A stretch of 64,000 nucleotides of DNA from Natronospira elongata. GTDB lineage: Bacteria > Pseudomonadota > Gammaproteobacteria > Natronospirales > Natronospiraceae. This document shows, piece by piece, positions 1 through 9,632 of the stretch; position 1 is the stretch's first letter, and each line of letters starts with the position of its first letter. The notes beneath the pieces are model-generated. The model did not search any database. It was given only the letters and a program-made list of their open reading frames with translations, and was not told the DNA's origin. The translations under genes were made by a program, and so were the position numbers. Location of the stretch: the NCBI RefSeq assembly GCF_034931365.1, contig NZ_JAYGII010000002.1, positions 62,001 to 126,000 on the forward strand, written 5' to 3'.

Positions 1-1718
1 TCGAACTGTCTCAATGGAATGCGCTGGATGCCTTCATGGGTCGTTGTCCAGACATGGCCGTCGCCGTCCAGGGCCATGAAGGAACTGACCGTCGCCCGCA
101 GACCCCGACCATCGGGGTAGAGGCGGTAGTCATCGTCGGGGAAGCGGGCGAGGGCGCCCTGGAGCATGGCCCAGACGGTGCCATCAAGCTCGAACAGGGC
201 TGAGGCGCTGAATTCATGAAGGCTGGATTCCGGTGCCACCGGCTCCACGCCTTCGGCATCTCCCCGGAAGACGCCGGTATCCGTGGCCACCCAGATTCGT
301 CCCTGGCTGTCTTCGAGGACATCGCGGGTACGTTGCTGGCTGAGGCCACGGCTTTCATCGATGCGTTGCAGTTCGCCCTCCCGCCACCAATAGAGACCTT
401 CACGCGTCGCCAGCCAGATCCTGCCGTCGCGGTCTTCGGTGATTCCGAAGATGCCGCCGGTGGGCAGTTCCTCCGGGACCGGCAGTGGCTCCAGACCGGG
501 CCAGTCATACCAGGCCACCCCACCACGGGTCGCAATCCAGAAGCGGTCCTGGCTGTCCAGCAGGAAGCCCATGGTCATGGCATGAGGCAGTTCCTCGGGG
601 CTGGCAAACTGCTCGAAGCGATCTTCCCGCATGCGGTAGGCACCATACTCATTGGTGCCGGCCCAGACATGACCCTCCGGGTCCTCGAACATTGCCCAGA
701 TAATGTCGTCAATCAGGCCGTCCCGCTCGCCAAAGCGCTGAAAGGGGCCGGCTGTCAGCCTGACCAGTCCCCGGGCCTGAGTGCCGATCCAGAGGTTGCC
801 TTCATGGTCCTGGGTCAGGTCCCTTAGCCATTCAGCCTCGCTGATGGATGTTGTGACGATTGGCTGGGGCTGTTCCGCGTCAGGCGCGTACCGGTAGAGG
901 CCCGAGACGCTGGCTGCCCACAGGCTGCCAGCCTGATCCACCAGCAGCCGCTCAACCTCGCGCGCCAGCAGTAGTTCGCCCGGCCACCGTTCGGGCTCCG
1001 CCAACGGCAATGCCCACAGGCCATCCGAGCTTCCCAGCAGCAATTTGTCCCCGCGGATGGCCATGTCCCGCAGCTCGAGTTCGCTGTGTTCGGAGGGAAA
1101 GTGCTCCAGCTCACCATCCGCCAATCGCCACAGATGACCCCGGCCACCGATGTAAAGGCGCGCGTCGTCATCCCGCAGCAGGCTGAACAGGGAAGAATCG
1201 ATATCCGGGTGCTGCACAAGGCGGTCCGGGGTGGCGCGATAAAGACCGTTATCTGCGGCCAGCCACACGCCTTGGTCATTGGCCTCGACGATGTCCCGGA
1301 CCGGTCCGGTCCTCTGCTCGGCGTCGAGGTTATGGAATTCGCCATCGACGAAGATGCTCAGGCCACGCTCGGTGCCGATCCACAAGCGACCGCTGTCGTC
1401 TTCAAGCAGGGCATTGATGTAGCCATGCCGGAGACCGGGGTGGTCCTCGGTCATGAAGTTCTCGAACTCGACGCCGTCGAAACGGCTCAGGCCATTCTGG
1501 GTGCCGATCCACATGGCACCGCTCCGGGATTGAATGACGGTTTGGCCGGTGGTCTGTGGCATGCCATCGGCAACAGCCCAGCGTTGTTGCTCCAGATGGT
1601 GGGCCGGGATGTCCAGGGGTAGGGCCTTAGCCAGTGGGGTAATCAATGGGCACAGCAAGAAACAGCTGAGCAGGACCGGCGCGATGGGATGGCGGGCTCG
1701 GGCACGATTGACGGACAC
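1..1718 (-). CDS. Exported beta-propeller sensor protein (two-component regulator propeller type), partial
   Basis: From a GTG at 1718 the frame stays open to the window edge, so about 572 residues are visible and the C terminus is missing. Residues 1-31 are an export signal: a hydrophobic stretch VLLSCFLLCPLITPL ending in AKA. The rest is a chain of about twelve short Reg_prop-type propeller repeats, seen as W-I/A-G/A-T-x-x-G-L motifs (MWIGTQNGLSRF, LWIGTERGLSIF, IWLATREGLYWW, IWVATDTGVFRG). In this family a periplasmic propeller precedes a Y_Y_Y module and a cytoplasmic histidine kinase or GGDEF output; which output is present cannot be seen. AGGGGG lies 8 nt upstream of the GTG. The gene diverges from the DUF1820 gene. 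The ligand is unknown. Confidence 0.85.
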   Translation of the reverse strand, partial: MSVNRARARHPIAPVLLSCFLLCPLITPLAKALPLDIPAHHLEQQRWAVADGMPQTTGQTVIQSRSGAMWIGTQNGLSRFDGVEFENFMTEDHPGLRHGYINALLEDDSGRLWIGTERGLSIFVDGEFHNLDAEQRTGPVRDIVEANDQGVWLAADNGLYRATPDRLVQHPDIDSSLFSLLRDDDARLYIGGRGHLWRLADGELEHFPSEHSELELRDMAIRGDKLLLGSSDGLWALPLAEPERWPGELLLAREVERLLVDQAGSLWAASVSGLYRYAPDAEQPQPIVTTSISEAEWLRDLTQDHEGNLWIGTQARGLVRLTAGPFQRFGERDGLIDDIIWAMFEDPEGHVWAGTNEYGAYRMREDRFEQFASPEELPHAMTMGFLLDSQDRFWIATRGGVAWYDWPGLEPLPVPEELPTGGIFGITEDRDGRIWLATREGLYWWREGELQRIDESRGLSQQRTRDVLEDSQGRIWVATDTGVFRGDAEGVEPVAPESSLHEFSASALFELDGTVWAMLQGALARFPDDDYRLYPDGRGLRATVSSFMALDGDGHVWTTTHEGIQRIPLRQF

Positions 1719-1874
1719 TGGCTGGACCCCCTGGTAGATATCATTGGCTGAAAGGGGCGGTCCATCGCGTCATCAGGCAGTTCATTGCCCTTCCCGACAA
1801 GAATATCAGGGTTTTACGGTTCACTGTATCCGCCATGTTAAAATCTGCCGCCCTCTCTTAGTCGGACGGAGACC

Positions 1875-2198
1875 ATGTCTGAGAGTATCTACCGTGTTGT
1901 ATTCAACAATCAGGACAAGGTTTACGAATTGTATGCCCGCTACGTGAATCAGGGCGCGATCTTTGGTTTCGTGGAGATTGGCGGCTTTCTGTTCGGTGAG
2001 CGCAGTTCCGTGGTGGTGGATCCCAGCGAGGAAAAGCTCAGGGATGAATTCGAGGGCGTTGAAGCCACCCAGATTCCTCTCCATGCCGTGATTCGAATAG
2101 ACAAGGTGGCCCGCCGGGGTAGTGCCCGTATTACCGATCGGGAAGGTGGCAATGTGACCCCCTTCCCGGTTTATGGGCCGGGTCCGGGCGGCAAGTGA
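1875..2198 (+). CDS. DUF1820 family protein
   Basis: A 107-residue protein starting MSESIYRVVFNNQDKVYELY, which matches the small DUF1820 family found in gammaproteobacteria. It has no signal peptide or membrane segment, so it is probably cytoplasmic. The N-terminal half (VVFNNQDKVYELYARYV, then IFGFVEIGGFLFGE) looks like a small beta-rich fold and the C terminus is Gly/Pro-rich. No catalytic motif is visible and the function of the family is not established. GGAG sits just upstream of the ATG. Its stop overlaps the GTG start of the following MBL-hydrolase gene (GTGA), so the two are probably translationally coupled. Confidence 0.85.
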   Translation: MSESIYRVVFNNQDKVYELYARYVNQGAIFGFVEIGGFLFGERSSVVVDPSEEKLRDEFEGVEATQIPLHAVIRIDKVARRGSARITDREGGNVTPFPVYGPGPGGK

Positions 2199-2962
2199 GC
2201 ACCTTTCGCTTCGCCTTCCTGGGCAGCGGCAGCCGCGGAAACGCCCTGCTGGTGGAGGCGGCTGGTCGGCGGGTGCTGGTGGATTGCGGCTTTTCCGCCA
2301 GGGAGACCGCGCGTCGCATGGCCGGTCTCAATCTGGAACCGGGGCAGCTGGATGCCATCCTGGTCACCCATGAGCATGCCGATCACGCCAGTGGCGTGGT
2401 GCGTTTGGCCAGGCGTCATGGCCTGCCCGTCTTTACCACCCACGGAACCCGTGCAGCCGTCGGCGATGGCGATGATCTTGACTGGCGTCTGATCTCCTCT
2501 CATGAGGATTTTTTCCTGGGGAAGCTGGCAGTGACGCCAGTGGCCGTCCCGCACGACGCCCGCGAGCCGGTGCAGTTCATTCTTGGCGACGGTCAGCACC
2601 GACTGGGTCTGTTGACCGACCTGGGCCATGTCACTCCCCATGTTGTTCGCTGCTACAGCGGCTGTCAGGCCCTGGTGCTGGAAGCCAACCACGATCGGGC
2701 CATGCTCGCATCCGGTCCCTATCCACCTGCCCTGAAGCGTCGGGTGGGAGGCGATTTCGGCCACCTCAACAACGAGCAGTCGGCTGCTTTTCTGGATGCA
2801 TCGGACATGCAGTCTCTGGAGCGCCTGATTGCGGCTCATATCAGTGAGAAGAACAACGATGCCGACCTGGCCCGGGATACCCTGGCCGATGGGATCGGCT
2901 GGTCTTCCAGCCGCGTGGAAGTCGCAGTACAGGACAGCGCCTCGGACTGGTATGAGCTGTGA
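2195..2962 (+). CDS. MBL-fold metallo-hydrolase (WalJ/YycJ-like)
   Basis: A 255-residue metallo-beta-lactamase-fold hydrolase. The N terminus FAFLGSGSRGNALLVE and the metal motif THEHADH (H59, H61, D63, H64) are typical, with further ligands likely in LTDLGH and EANHD. The compact length and SGSRGNA start match the YycJ/WalJ group of MBL proteins, related to RNase J/Z and implicated elsewhere in DNA processing and wall control; the substrate is not known here. The GTG start overlaps the DUF1820 stop by 4 nt. purL begins 107 bp downstream on the same strand. Confidence 0.9.
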   Translation: MSTFRFAFLGSGSRGNALLVEAAGRRVLVDCGFSARETARRMAGLNLEPGQLDAILVTHEHADHASGVVRLARRHGLPVFTTHGTRAAVGDGDDLDWRLISSHEDFFLGKLAVTPVAVPHDAREPVQFILGDGQHRLGLLTDLGHVTPHVVRCYSGCQALVLEANHDRAMLASGPYPPALKRRVGGDFGHLNNEQSAAFLDASDMQSLERLIAAHISEKNNDADLARDTLADGIGWSSSRVEVAVQDSASDWYEL

Positions 2963-3069
2963 TACTGCGCCCTCTGGGCGCGGACAGCGGCACTGGTTTG
3001 AAAAACGGGTCTCCGGTAAAATTGCCGCCTTTCTTCGCCTCCTTTTCCCAGTAATCCAGAGAACCCGAC

Positions 3070-6000
3070 ATGCAGCACTTTCCCGGCGGCAAGGCCCTGT
3101 CCGATTTCCGTCTTGAGAAGCTCGCCATCCGACTTCGAGAAATCGCTCCCGAACTGACCGACCTGACTGCCGAATGGCTGTACCTGGCGGATGTGGAGGC
3201 CGAACTGGCCGAGGATGAGCGGGCCCTTCTCGGTCGGCTGTTGGATGACGGTTCCCTGCCGGCAGACGGTCGCCGGGAGCAGGCGGCGGATGTCTGGGTG
3301 GTGCCCCGCATCGGCACGCTTTCGCCCTGGTCCTCCAAGGCCACCGATATTCTTCACCACTGCGGGCTGCGCCATGTCCGGCGTATTGAGCGCGGGATCC
3401 GCTATCGCCTGTTCATGAATGACCGCCCTGACGCCGGGACCTGGAAAAAATTGGCGGCAGCGCTGCATGACCGGATGACGGAATCCGCCCTGGCCACACT
3501 GGCCGATGCCGAAGCCCTGTTCCGGCAGGCTGAGCCGGCGCCGGTGGCAAGCGTGCCGCTGCTGGCGGAGGGACGGGAGGCCCTTGTCACAGCCAACCAG
3601 CAACTGGGGCTGGCCCTGTCGGACGATGAGATCGACTACCTGGCGGAGAACTTCCAGTGCCTGGGCCGGAATCCGGCCGACGTGGAGCTGATGATGTTTG
3701 CCCAGGCCAATTCCGAGCACTGTCGCCACAAGATCTTCAATGCCGACTGGACAATCGATGGCGAGGCCCAGGCTCAAAGCCTGTTCGATATGATCCGCGA
3801 CAGCTACCGGGCGAATAGCGACGGCGTGCTTTCCGCCTACCGCGACAATGCCGCGGCAGTGGAGGGCAGTGTGAGCGGGCGTTACTTCCCCGATCCCGAG
3901 GGCGTCTATCGGTTGCACGAAGAGCCCATTCACCTGATCATGAAGGTGGAGACCCACAATCATCCCACTGCCATCTCCCCCTATCCCGGTGCCGCTACCG
4001 GTTCCGGCGGCGAGATCCGTGATGAAGGGGCCACCGGTATCGGCGCCAAGCCCAAGGCGGGCTTGACCGGTTTTTCCGTTTCCGCACTCAGGATTCCTGA
4101 TGCGATTCAGAACTGGGAGCCCGATAACGGCCGTCCCAACCGCATGGCTTCCGCCCTGGAAATCATGCTGGATGGGCCCATCGGCGCGGCGTCGTTCAAC
4201 AATGAATTCGGTCGTCCCAATCTGGCCGGCTACTTTCGCAGTTTCGAGCAGCAGGCCGAGCAGGGCGATGTGCCGACCCGCGGCTATCACAAGCCCATCA
4301 TGATTGCCGGTGGCATGGGCAATATCCGTGAGGGTCACGTCGAGAAGCGTGAAGTCCCTGCCGGCGCAAGAGTCATCGTGCTGGGCGGGCCGGCCATGTT
4401 GATTGGCCTGGGTGGCGGGGCCGCCTCCTCGGTCACCAGCGGCGCCAGTGAAGCCGAGCTGGATTTTGCCTCCGTGCAACGGGACAACCCGGAAATTCAG
4501 CGTCGCTGCCAGGAAGTGATCGACCGTTGCTGGGCCCTGGGTGAGGGCAACCCGATTCTTTCCATCCACGATGTGGGGGCGGGTGGCCTGTCCAATGCCA
4601 TTCCCGAAATTCTTGACGATGCCGGGCGGGGCGGGCGCATCGACTTGCGCCGTATCCCCAGTGTGGAGCCGGGAATGTCGCCCATGGGGATCTGGTGCAA
4701 CGAGGCCCAGGAACGCTATGTCCTGGCGGTGAGCGAGGCGGACCTGGCTCGCTTCGAGGCAATCTGCCGTCGGGAGCGCTGCCCCTATGCCGATGTGGGC
4801 GAAGCCACCGCTGACCCCCAGTTGACCGTGGTGGACAGCCACTTCGGCAATCAGCCGGTGGACATGCCCATGGAAGTCTTGTTGGGCAAACCGCCCAAGA
4901 TGTCCCGTGATACCCGCCGCGCCCAGCCCAGTCCGCTGGGCTTTGAAACCGAGGGGCTGGATCTGACCCGGGCGGTGGAGGCGGTGCTGGCTCACCCCAC
5001 CGTTGCCGACAAGCGCTTCCTCATCACCATCGGTGACCGCACCGTGGGTGGGCTTAGCGTGCGCGACCAGATGGTAGGGCCATGGCAGGTCCCGGTGGCC
5101 GATGCCGCCGTGACCCTGGCTGGCTACAGCGGCTGTCACGGCGAGGCCATGGCCATGGGTGAACGCACTCCCCTGGCGGTGATCGATGGCCCGGCTTCGG
5201 GGCGGATGGCAGTGGCGGAAGCCATTACCAATATTGCCTGCGCGCCCATCGAGGATCTTCGCAAGGTCCGGCTGTCGGCAAACTGGATGGCAGCGGCCAA
5301 TCACGACAACGAGGATGCGGTGCTGTTTGATACCGTGCGTGCGGTTGGCCATGAACTTTGCAGCGAGCTGGGTCTGACCATTCCGGTGGGCAAGGACTCC
5401 CTGTCCATGAAGACCCAATGGGACGAAAAGGACAGTGCCGGCACGGTGGTATCGCCGGTATCGCTGATTGTCTCTGCCTTTGCCCCGGTGACCGATGTGC
5501 GTCGGGCGGTCACGCCCCAGTTGCTGCCGCGGACTGACAGTGAGCTGCTGTTGGTGGATCTGGGTCGTGGACGCAATCGCCTGGGTGGTTCCATCCTTGC
5601 CCAGGTGGAAGGGGGATTCGGTGATCAGGCCCCCGACCTGGATGAGCCCCGCCTGCTGTCCGGCTTCTTCGCGGCCATCCAGCGCTTGCTGGCCGATGGC
5701 CGAGTGCTTGCCTACCACGATCGTTCCGACGGCGGCCTGCTGACCACGCTGGCGGAGATGGCCTTTGCCGGGCGCTGCGGCATGGCCGTGAGCCTCGACG
5801 GCCTCGGTGACGATGCCATCGCCGCTCTGTTCTGCGAGGAACTGGGTGCGGTGCTTCAGGTGGCTGATGCCGACCGTCCCGCCGTATTGCAGGCCTTTGC
5901 CGAAGCCGGTATCGAAGAATGTCTGCATTGGCTTGGACGTCCGCGTGAGGATGATCGTATTGAAATCAGCCATGCGGCAAAGCCAATGCTGTCCGAGTCT

Positions 6001-6960
6001 CTGTTCGCGTGGTTGGCACCGTGGAGCCGGGTCAGCCACCGCATGCAGCGGCTTCGGGACAACCCGGCCTGTGCGGATGAAGCCCTGGAAGCGATCATGG
6101 ACCGGGAAGACCCGGGGCTAAGCCCCGTATTGAGTTTTGACCCGGCCGAGGATGTGGCTGCCCCCTTCATCGGAACCGGGGCGGCACCGCGTGTGGCCAT
6201 TCTCCGCGAGCAGGGGGTCAATGGTCATGTGGAAATGGCGATGAGTTTCCATCGCGCCGGCTTTGAAGCCGTGGATGTCCACATGGAGGATCTGCTCAGC
6301 GGTGACCGGGATCTGTCTGCCATGCAGGGGCTGGTGGCCTGTGGCGGCTTTTCCTATGGCGACGTGCTGGGCGCCGGCCAGGGCTGGGCCAAATCCATCC
6401 TCTACAACGACGGCTTGCGCGAGACCTTTGCCCGTTTCCTGGATGACCGCAACCGCTTTGCCCTGGGAGTCTGCAACGGCTGTCAGATGCTGGCTGCCTT
6501 GCGTGAATTGATCCCGGGGGCGGAGGCCTGGCCCCGCTTCCTGCGTAACCGCTCCGAGCAATTCGAGGCCCGCTACAGCCTGGTGGAAGTGATAGACAGC
6601 CCATCCCTGTTCCTTCAGGGGATGGCCGGCTCACGCCTGCCCATCGCAATTGCTCATGGCGAGGGCCGAGCGGCCTTTGCCAGTCCGGCAGATCATCGTG
6701 CAGTGGAAGGCGAAGGCCTGGTGGCTATGCGATATGTGGATAACCGGGGTCAGGTGGCGGAACAGTATCCCGCCAATCCCAACGGTTCCCCGGCGGGCAT
6801 CACCGGCCTCACCACCGCGGATGGGCGGGTGACCATCATGATGCCCCACCCCGAGCGCATTACCCGGACGGTGAATCACTCCTGGGCGCCGGCTGACTGG
6901 ACAATGGACGAAGGCCCCTGGCTGCGCATGTTCCGCAATGCGCGGCAGTGGCTGGGTTGA
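3070..6960 (+). CDS. purL: Phosphoribosylformylglycinamidine synthase
   Basis: A 1296-residue single-chain PurL of the large proteobacterial type. It converts FGAR, glutamine and ATP to FGAM in step four of purine synthesis. The order is N-terminal PurS-like part, linker, two AIRS-like synthase halves (ETHNHPTAISPYPGAATGSG near residue 300; SCHGEAMAMGERTP near 685) and a C-terminal class I glutaminase. The nucleophile is in GVCNGCQML, Cys1135, the same position as in E. coli; the triad His-Glu is in MMPHPERI near the end. Length and motifs are complete. The upstream gap has no recognisable purine riboswitch or clear PurR box. Confidence 0.98.
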   Translation: MQHFPGGKALSDFRLEKLAIRLREIAPELTDLTAEWLYLADVEAELAEDERALLGRLLDDGSLPADGRREQAADVWVVPRIGTLSPWSSKATDILHHCGLRHVRRIERGIRYRLFMNDRPDAGTWKKLAAALHDRMTESALATLADAEALFRQAEPAPVASVPLLAEGREALVTANQQLGLALSDDEIDYLAENFQCLGRNPADVELMMFAQANSEHCRHKIFNADWTIDGEAQAQSLFDMIRDSYRANSDGVLSAYRDNAAAVEGSVSGRYFPDPEGVYRLHEEPIHLIMKVETHNHPTAISPYPGAATGSGGEIRDEGATGIGAKPKAGLTGFSVSALRIPDAIQNWEPDNGRPNRMASALEIMLDGPIGAASFNNEFGRPNLAGYFRSFEQQAEQGDVPTRGYHKPIMIAGGMGNIREGHVEKREVPAGARVIVLGGPAMLIGLGGGAASSVTSGASEAELDFASVQRDNPEIQRRCQEVIDRCWALGEGNPILSIHDVGAGGLSNAIPEILDDAGRGGRIDLRRIPSVEPGMSPMGIWCNEAQERYVLAVSEADLARFEAICRRERCPYADVGEATADPQLTVVDSHFGNQPVDMPMEVLLGKPPKMSRDTRRAQPSPLGFETEGLDLTRAVEAVLAHPTVADKRFLITIGDRTVGGLSVRDQMVGPWQVPVADAAVTLAGYSGCHGEAMAMGERTPLAVIDGPASGRMAVAEAITNIACAPIEDLRKVRLSANWMAAANHDNEDAVLFDTVRAVGHELCSELGLTIPVGKDSLSMKTQWDEKDSAGTVVSPVSLIVSAFAPVTDVRRAVTPQLLPRTDSELLLVDLGRGRNRLGGSILAQVEGGFGDQAPDLDEPRLLSGFFAAIQRLLADGRVLAYHDRSDGGLLTTLAEMAFAGRCGMAVSLDGLGDDAIAALFCEELGAVLQVADADRPAVLQAFAEAGIEECLHWLGRPREDDRIEISHAAKPMLSESLFAWLAPWSRVSHRMQRLRDNPACADEALEAIMDREDPGLSPVLSFDPAEDVAAPFIGTGAAPRVAILREQGVNGHVEMAMSFHRAGFEAVDVHMEDLLSGDRDLSAMQGLVACGGFSYGDVLGAGQGWAKSILYNDGLRETFARFLDDRNRFALGVCNGCQMLAALRELIPGAEAWPRFLRNRSEQFEARYSLVEVIDSPSLFLQGMAGSRLPIAIAHGEGRAAFASPADHRAVEGEGLVAMRYVDNRGQVAEQYPANPNGSPAGITGLTTADGRVTIMMPHPERITRTVNHSWAPADWTMDEGPWLRMFRNARQWLG

Positions 6961-6971
6961 GGGGGTTGTCA

Positions 6972-7014
6972 GCTCACGGCTTGGCGGGGAATCGGAGCCC
7001 TCGCCGCCGTGAGC
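6972..7014. terminator. Stem-loop between convergent purL and M56 genes
   Basis: A hairpin with arms GCTCACGGC (6972-6980) and GCCGTGAGC (7006-7014), extended inside by a GGCGGGG/CCCTCGCC pairing. It lies between the two convergent stop codons and could end transcription from both sides, but no T-run follows on either strand, so classical intrinsic termination is uncertain. Confidence 0.4.
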
Positions 7015-7016
7015 CC

Positions 7017-8888
7017 CTAGCAGATCGGCAGCCGTGACCCGGTGCGCTGCTTGCAGTCGTGGGGAGAGTCAAAGTCGAAACCGGTTCGAACCCGATACTC
7101 GATTCTTTCACCGCCGCGCTTGAAGGGTTGGAAGCGCCATTCCTCCAGGGCGCGAATGGTTTGTGACCCAAAGCCAAAGCCATGGGGCTCTTCCTGGAGA
7201 ATCTCGATGTCGCGGACGGAGCCGTTTCGATCAACGGTGAACTCCACTTCCACGGACCCCTCCAGGTTTCGCATTCTCGCCTGACGCGGGTAATAGGGTT
7301 CCACTTTCTCTACAACTTGCCCGCCATTGATGGTCGGGGGCAGGTCCTGGCGCCGATCATGGGGAGGGGGTTGCTCAATGGGCTCTTGTGTGCGCGCCTG
7401 AGCCAGTGTTAGTTCCGCATTTTGATGGGCACTGCGGGTGGCGGCCAGATCGAGCTCTCGATCCACCAATGCACGACGATTTCCGTCTTCCCGGGATGGG
7501 GGCTCCGCATCCGGGGCCGCTTGGGCGGAGGCAACGCCCGTCTCCGGCTCTGATGGCAGGGAGGCCGTCGTTTCGTCCTCTTCAGTCATCGCCTCGGCAA
7601 GCTCAGTGGCGGAATCGTTTGCCATTGGCTCAGGCTCCGGCGTTTCGTTGACTGTCGGCGCACTTGCCGAATCATCAGGCGATTCGGGCGCCGCTTCCAG
7701 CCCTTCCAGATCGTCCAGGTCATCCAGACTCTGCCAGCCGGCGGCCGATTCCCGGTGAAGGCTCGCCAGTCGAGGCAGGTGAGACGGTGTCTGCGCTGAT
7801 TCCTGGATGCTGATTTCTTCAGGCACCGGCGTGTCCGGGCCATCCTCTTCCAGCGTGATCAGTGGTTCGGAAACCTCGAGCAGCTCCTCGGCGGGTTCGG
7901 GGGACAGCTGATTGACGGTGAAACCCACCGCTGCGAGTGTCATGCTGAGCAGGGCCGTTCCCAGTCCGACCATGCCTTGCTCTGCGCCCGGCTTTCTTTC
8001 CGCCAGGCGCCGCACCCGACCAACGATGTCGGCATCCTTCATTGATAGTGCAAGGCCCGGCCGACCCATTCTTTGCTTCTCCAGAGACAGCAGGGTTTCG
8101 GCGTAGGTCGCCCTGTCCCCGGTCAGGGAAACAGCCAGGTCATCGCAGGCCAGTTCCCGCTCCACCCGCAGGTGATGGGACAGCCAGCGAACGGCGGGAT
8201 GGTAGAAATACAGGGTCTCGACCACGAGCTGGTAAAGGTTGACCAGGTGGTCATGGCGTTTCAGATGGGCCAGCTCGTGCGCCAGGACCATGCGCATCTG
8301 CTCGGGGCTCAGCCCGGTGAGCAGTGACGGGGGGATCAGAATAATCGGTCGGAAGACGCCAATCAGAAGCGGGCTGACAACCTGCCGGCAGATGGCAAGG
8401 CCAACTGACTGGCCGGTACGAAACTGTTGGCATAGCGATTCCAGGGTCTCTTGCATGCCAGGGGGCAAGTCATGGCATGCCTGTCGCCGTAGGTCGTTCA
8501 GGTTCAGCCAGCCGAGGAGAATGCGAAAGGCCGACCAGACCACGCCGGCCACCCAGGCGAGGACCAGCCAGGGGAGAATGTGCGTGAGCAGGTGGTGGGG
8601 CTCTCCCTGAGCCACCGCCCCGGCGGAAATGGCAGTCGCGGTCTCGGTGGCGGCGGTGACGTCGCCCGGGGCACCGTGGTTGGCGTTAAACCAAAGCCAG
8701 AAAAAAGTGGCAACCGGTAGTAATGTGGCCGTCGCCAGGGCCGAAAGTGCCCAGAAATAGCGACCGTTGGGCCCCTGTTGGCGCATCACCAGCCGCCCGA
8801 GCCAGAAGACCAGGGCAACGGCGGCGCCCTGCCACAGGGAGTGGAGCAGGGTCATTCCCAGAATGTGAATCAGACTGTTCTCCGGCAT
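7017..8888 (-). CDS. M56 (BlaR1-like) membrane metallopeptidase fused to a TonB C-terminal domain
   Basis: A 623-residue inner-membrane protein. Hydrophobic segments lie near residues 8-32, 45-68, 105-125 and 283-303. Between the third and fourth is the zinc protease motif HELAHLKRHD (around 203-212), as in BlaR1/MecR1. After the last membrane segment comes a long Glu/Pro/Ser-rich linker (about 330-500), then a TonB C-terminal fold (about 525-615: PYYPRQARMRNLEGSVEVEFTVD ... ALEEWRFQPF) in place of the penicillin-binding sensor of BlaR1. The BlaI-type repressor gene lies 103 bp upstream on the same strand. By analogy the protease would be activated by an envelope signal and lead to loss of BlaI; the signal is unknown. 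Confidence 0.88.
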   Translation of the reverse strand: MPENSLIHILGMTLLHSLWQGAAVALVFWLGRLVMRQQGPNGRYFWALSALATATLLPVATFFWLWFNANHGAPGDVTAATETATAISAGAVAQGEPHHLLTHILPWLVLAWVAGVVWSAFRILLGWLNLNDLRRQACHDLPPGMQETLESLCQQFRTGQSVGLAICRQVVSPLLIGVFRPIILIPPSLLTGLSPEQMRMVLAHELAHLKRHDHLVNLYQLVVETLYFYHPAVRWLSHHLRVERELACDDLAVSLTGDRATYAETLLSLEKQRMGRPGLALSMKDADIVGRVRRLAERKPGAEQGMVGLGTALLSMTLAAVGFTVNQLSPEPAEELLEVSEPLITLEEDGPDTPVPEEISIQESAQTPSHLPRLASLHRESAAGWQSLDDLDDLEGLEAAPESPDDSASAPTVNETPEPEPMANDSATELAEAMTEEDETTASLPSEPETGVASAQAAPDAEPPSREDGNRRALVDRELDLAATRSAHQNAELTLAQARTQEPIEQPPPHDRRQDLPPTINGGQVVEKVEPYYPRQARMRNLEGSVEVEFTVDRNGSVRDIEILQEEPHGFGFGSQTIRALEEWRFQPFKRGGERIEYRVRTGFDFDSPHDCKQRTGSRLPIC

Positions 8889-8991
8889 GCCGATCTGCCT
8901 TTTCCTTCAGTCACCCTCACATGGGACACCAGAACGCCTTTTGGCAGTTCCGGCGTGCATCCGTTCACTGAAATTGACCAGCGGTGCTGGC

Positions 8992-9375
8992 TCAACGGCG
9001 CTGGCGCAGCTCCCTGACCATGTTCTCGATCTCTTCCAGCTCTTCCTCGCTGGCGGGGCGCGACATGCCCAGGGCCTGCAAGACCATGCGCGAAGCGGAA
9101 CCCTGATAGACCCGGGTCATGAAGTCGTCCAGCATGTCCTGCTGGGTCTCATCGCGACCCGTGACCGCCTCGTAGAGGTGGGCGCGACTGGAGGTTTCCC
9201 GTGTGACCAGACCCTTGTCGTTCATGATCTGCATCTGTTTCAGGATTGTGGTGTAGCTCAGCCCGCTACTGGCGCCAATCGCTTCGTAGACCGCCCGCAC
9301 CGTGGAGGGGCCGTGGTCCCAGAGATATTGCAGGATTTTCAGTTCCGACCGGGTCGGTGGCTTGGATACATGCAT
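8992..9375 (-). CDS. BlaI/MecI/CopY-family transcriptional repressor
   Basis: A 127-residue winged-helix repressor: KPPTRSELKILQYLWDHGPSTVRAVYEAI followed by SYTTILKQMQIMNDKGLVTRE is the DNA-binding half, and the C terminus (QQDMLDDFMTRVYQGS, ending in an Arg-rich helix) is the dimerisation half. It is the first gene of a two-gene run with the M56 protease, the usual arrangement for a protease-inactivated repressor controlling its own operon. It diverges from hutU across a 257-bp gap; whether it also controls hutU cannot be said. Confidence 0.92.
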   Translation of the reverse strand: MHVSKPPTRSELKILQYLWDHGPSTVRAVYEAIGASSGLSYTTILKQMQIMNDKGLVTRETSSRAHLYEAVTGRDETQQDMLDDFMTRVYQGSASRMVLQALGMSRPASEEELEEIENMVRELRQRR

Positions 9376-9454
9376 GGCATTAGCCCTCCCAATGCTAGCC
9401 CTTTCGGGTAATTCCCCCCGGTTTCAACAAGCCCAAATTGCGCAGACGCAACTT

Positions 9455-9472
9455 GTACGCATCCTATCGTAC
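9455..9472. promoter_or_regulatory. Possible BlaI-type operator
   Basis: A perfect inverted repeat GTACG-8 nt-CGTAC lies in the gap between the blaI-like gene and hutU, about 80 bp upstream of the repressor start. BlaI-family operators are short dyads of TAC/GTA type, so this is a candidate for autoregulation. The assignment rests only on symmetry and position. Confidence 0.3.
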
Positions 9473-9632
9473 CACTACCTTACGCCGACGGGAAAAGCTT
9501 TTTTCCAAAAACTTTGACGGGGCTTGCCCGGCTGCTTCGGGGTGATGGGCGCGGCTGGTAAAATAGTCGGCTGGAGAGCTTGTTGCTGCAATGCAACGGC
9601 GAAATTTCAATCGACATTCGGGGAGATGGCTG

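Noticed and set aside
2967..2981. GCGCCC-TCT-GGGCGC hairpin after the MBL hydrolase gene
   Set aside because: Only a 6-bp stem with no T-run and just after the stop codon; too weak to call a terminator or regulatory site.
2836..6039. A 1067-codon open frame on the minus strand opposite purL
   Set aside because: It is the mirror of a GC-rich gene: rich in His, Gly, Gln and Arg, with no family motif and no ribosome site, while purL on the plus strand is unmistakable.
7080..7100. A tRNA T-loop-like string (GGTTCGAACCC)
   Set aside because: It lies inside the coding part of the M56-TonB gene and no cloverleaf can be drawn around it.
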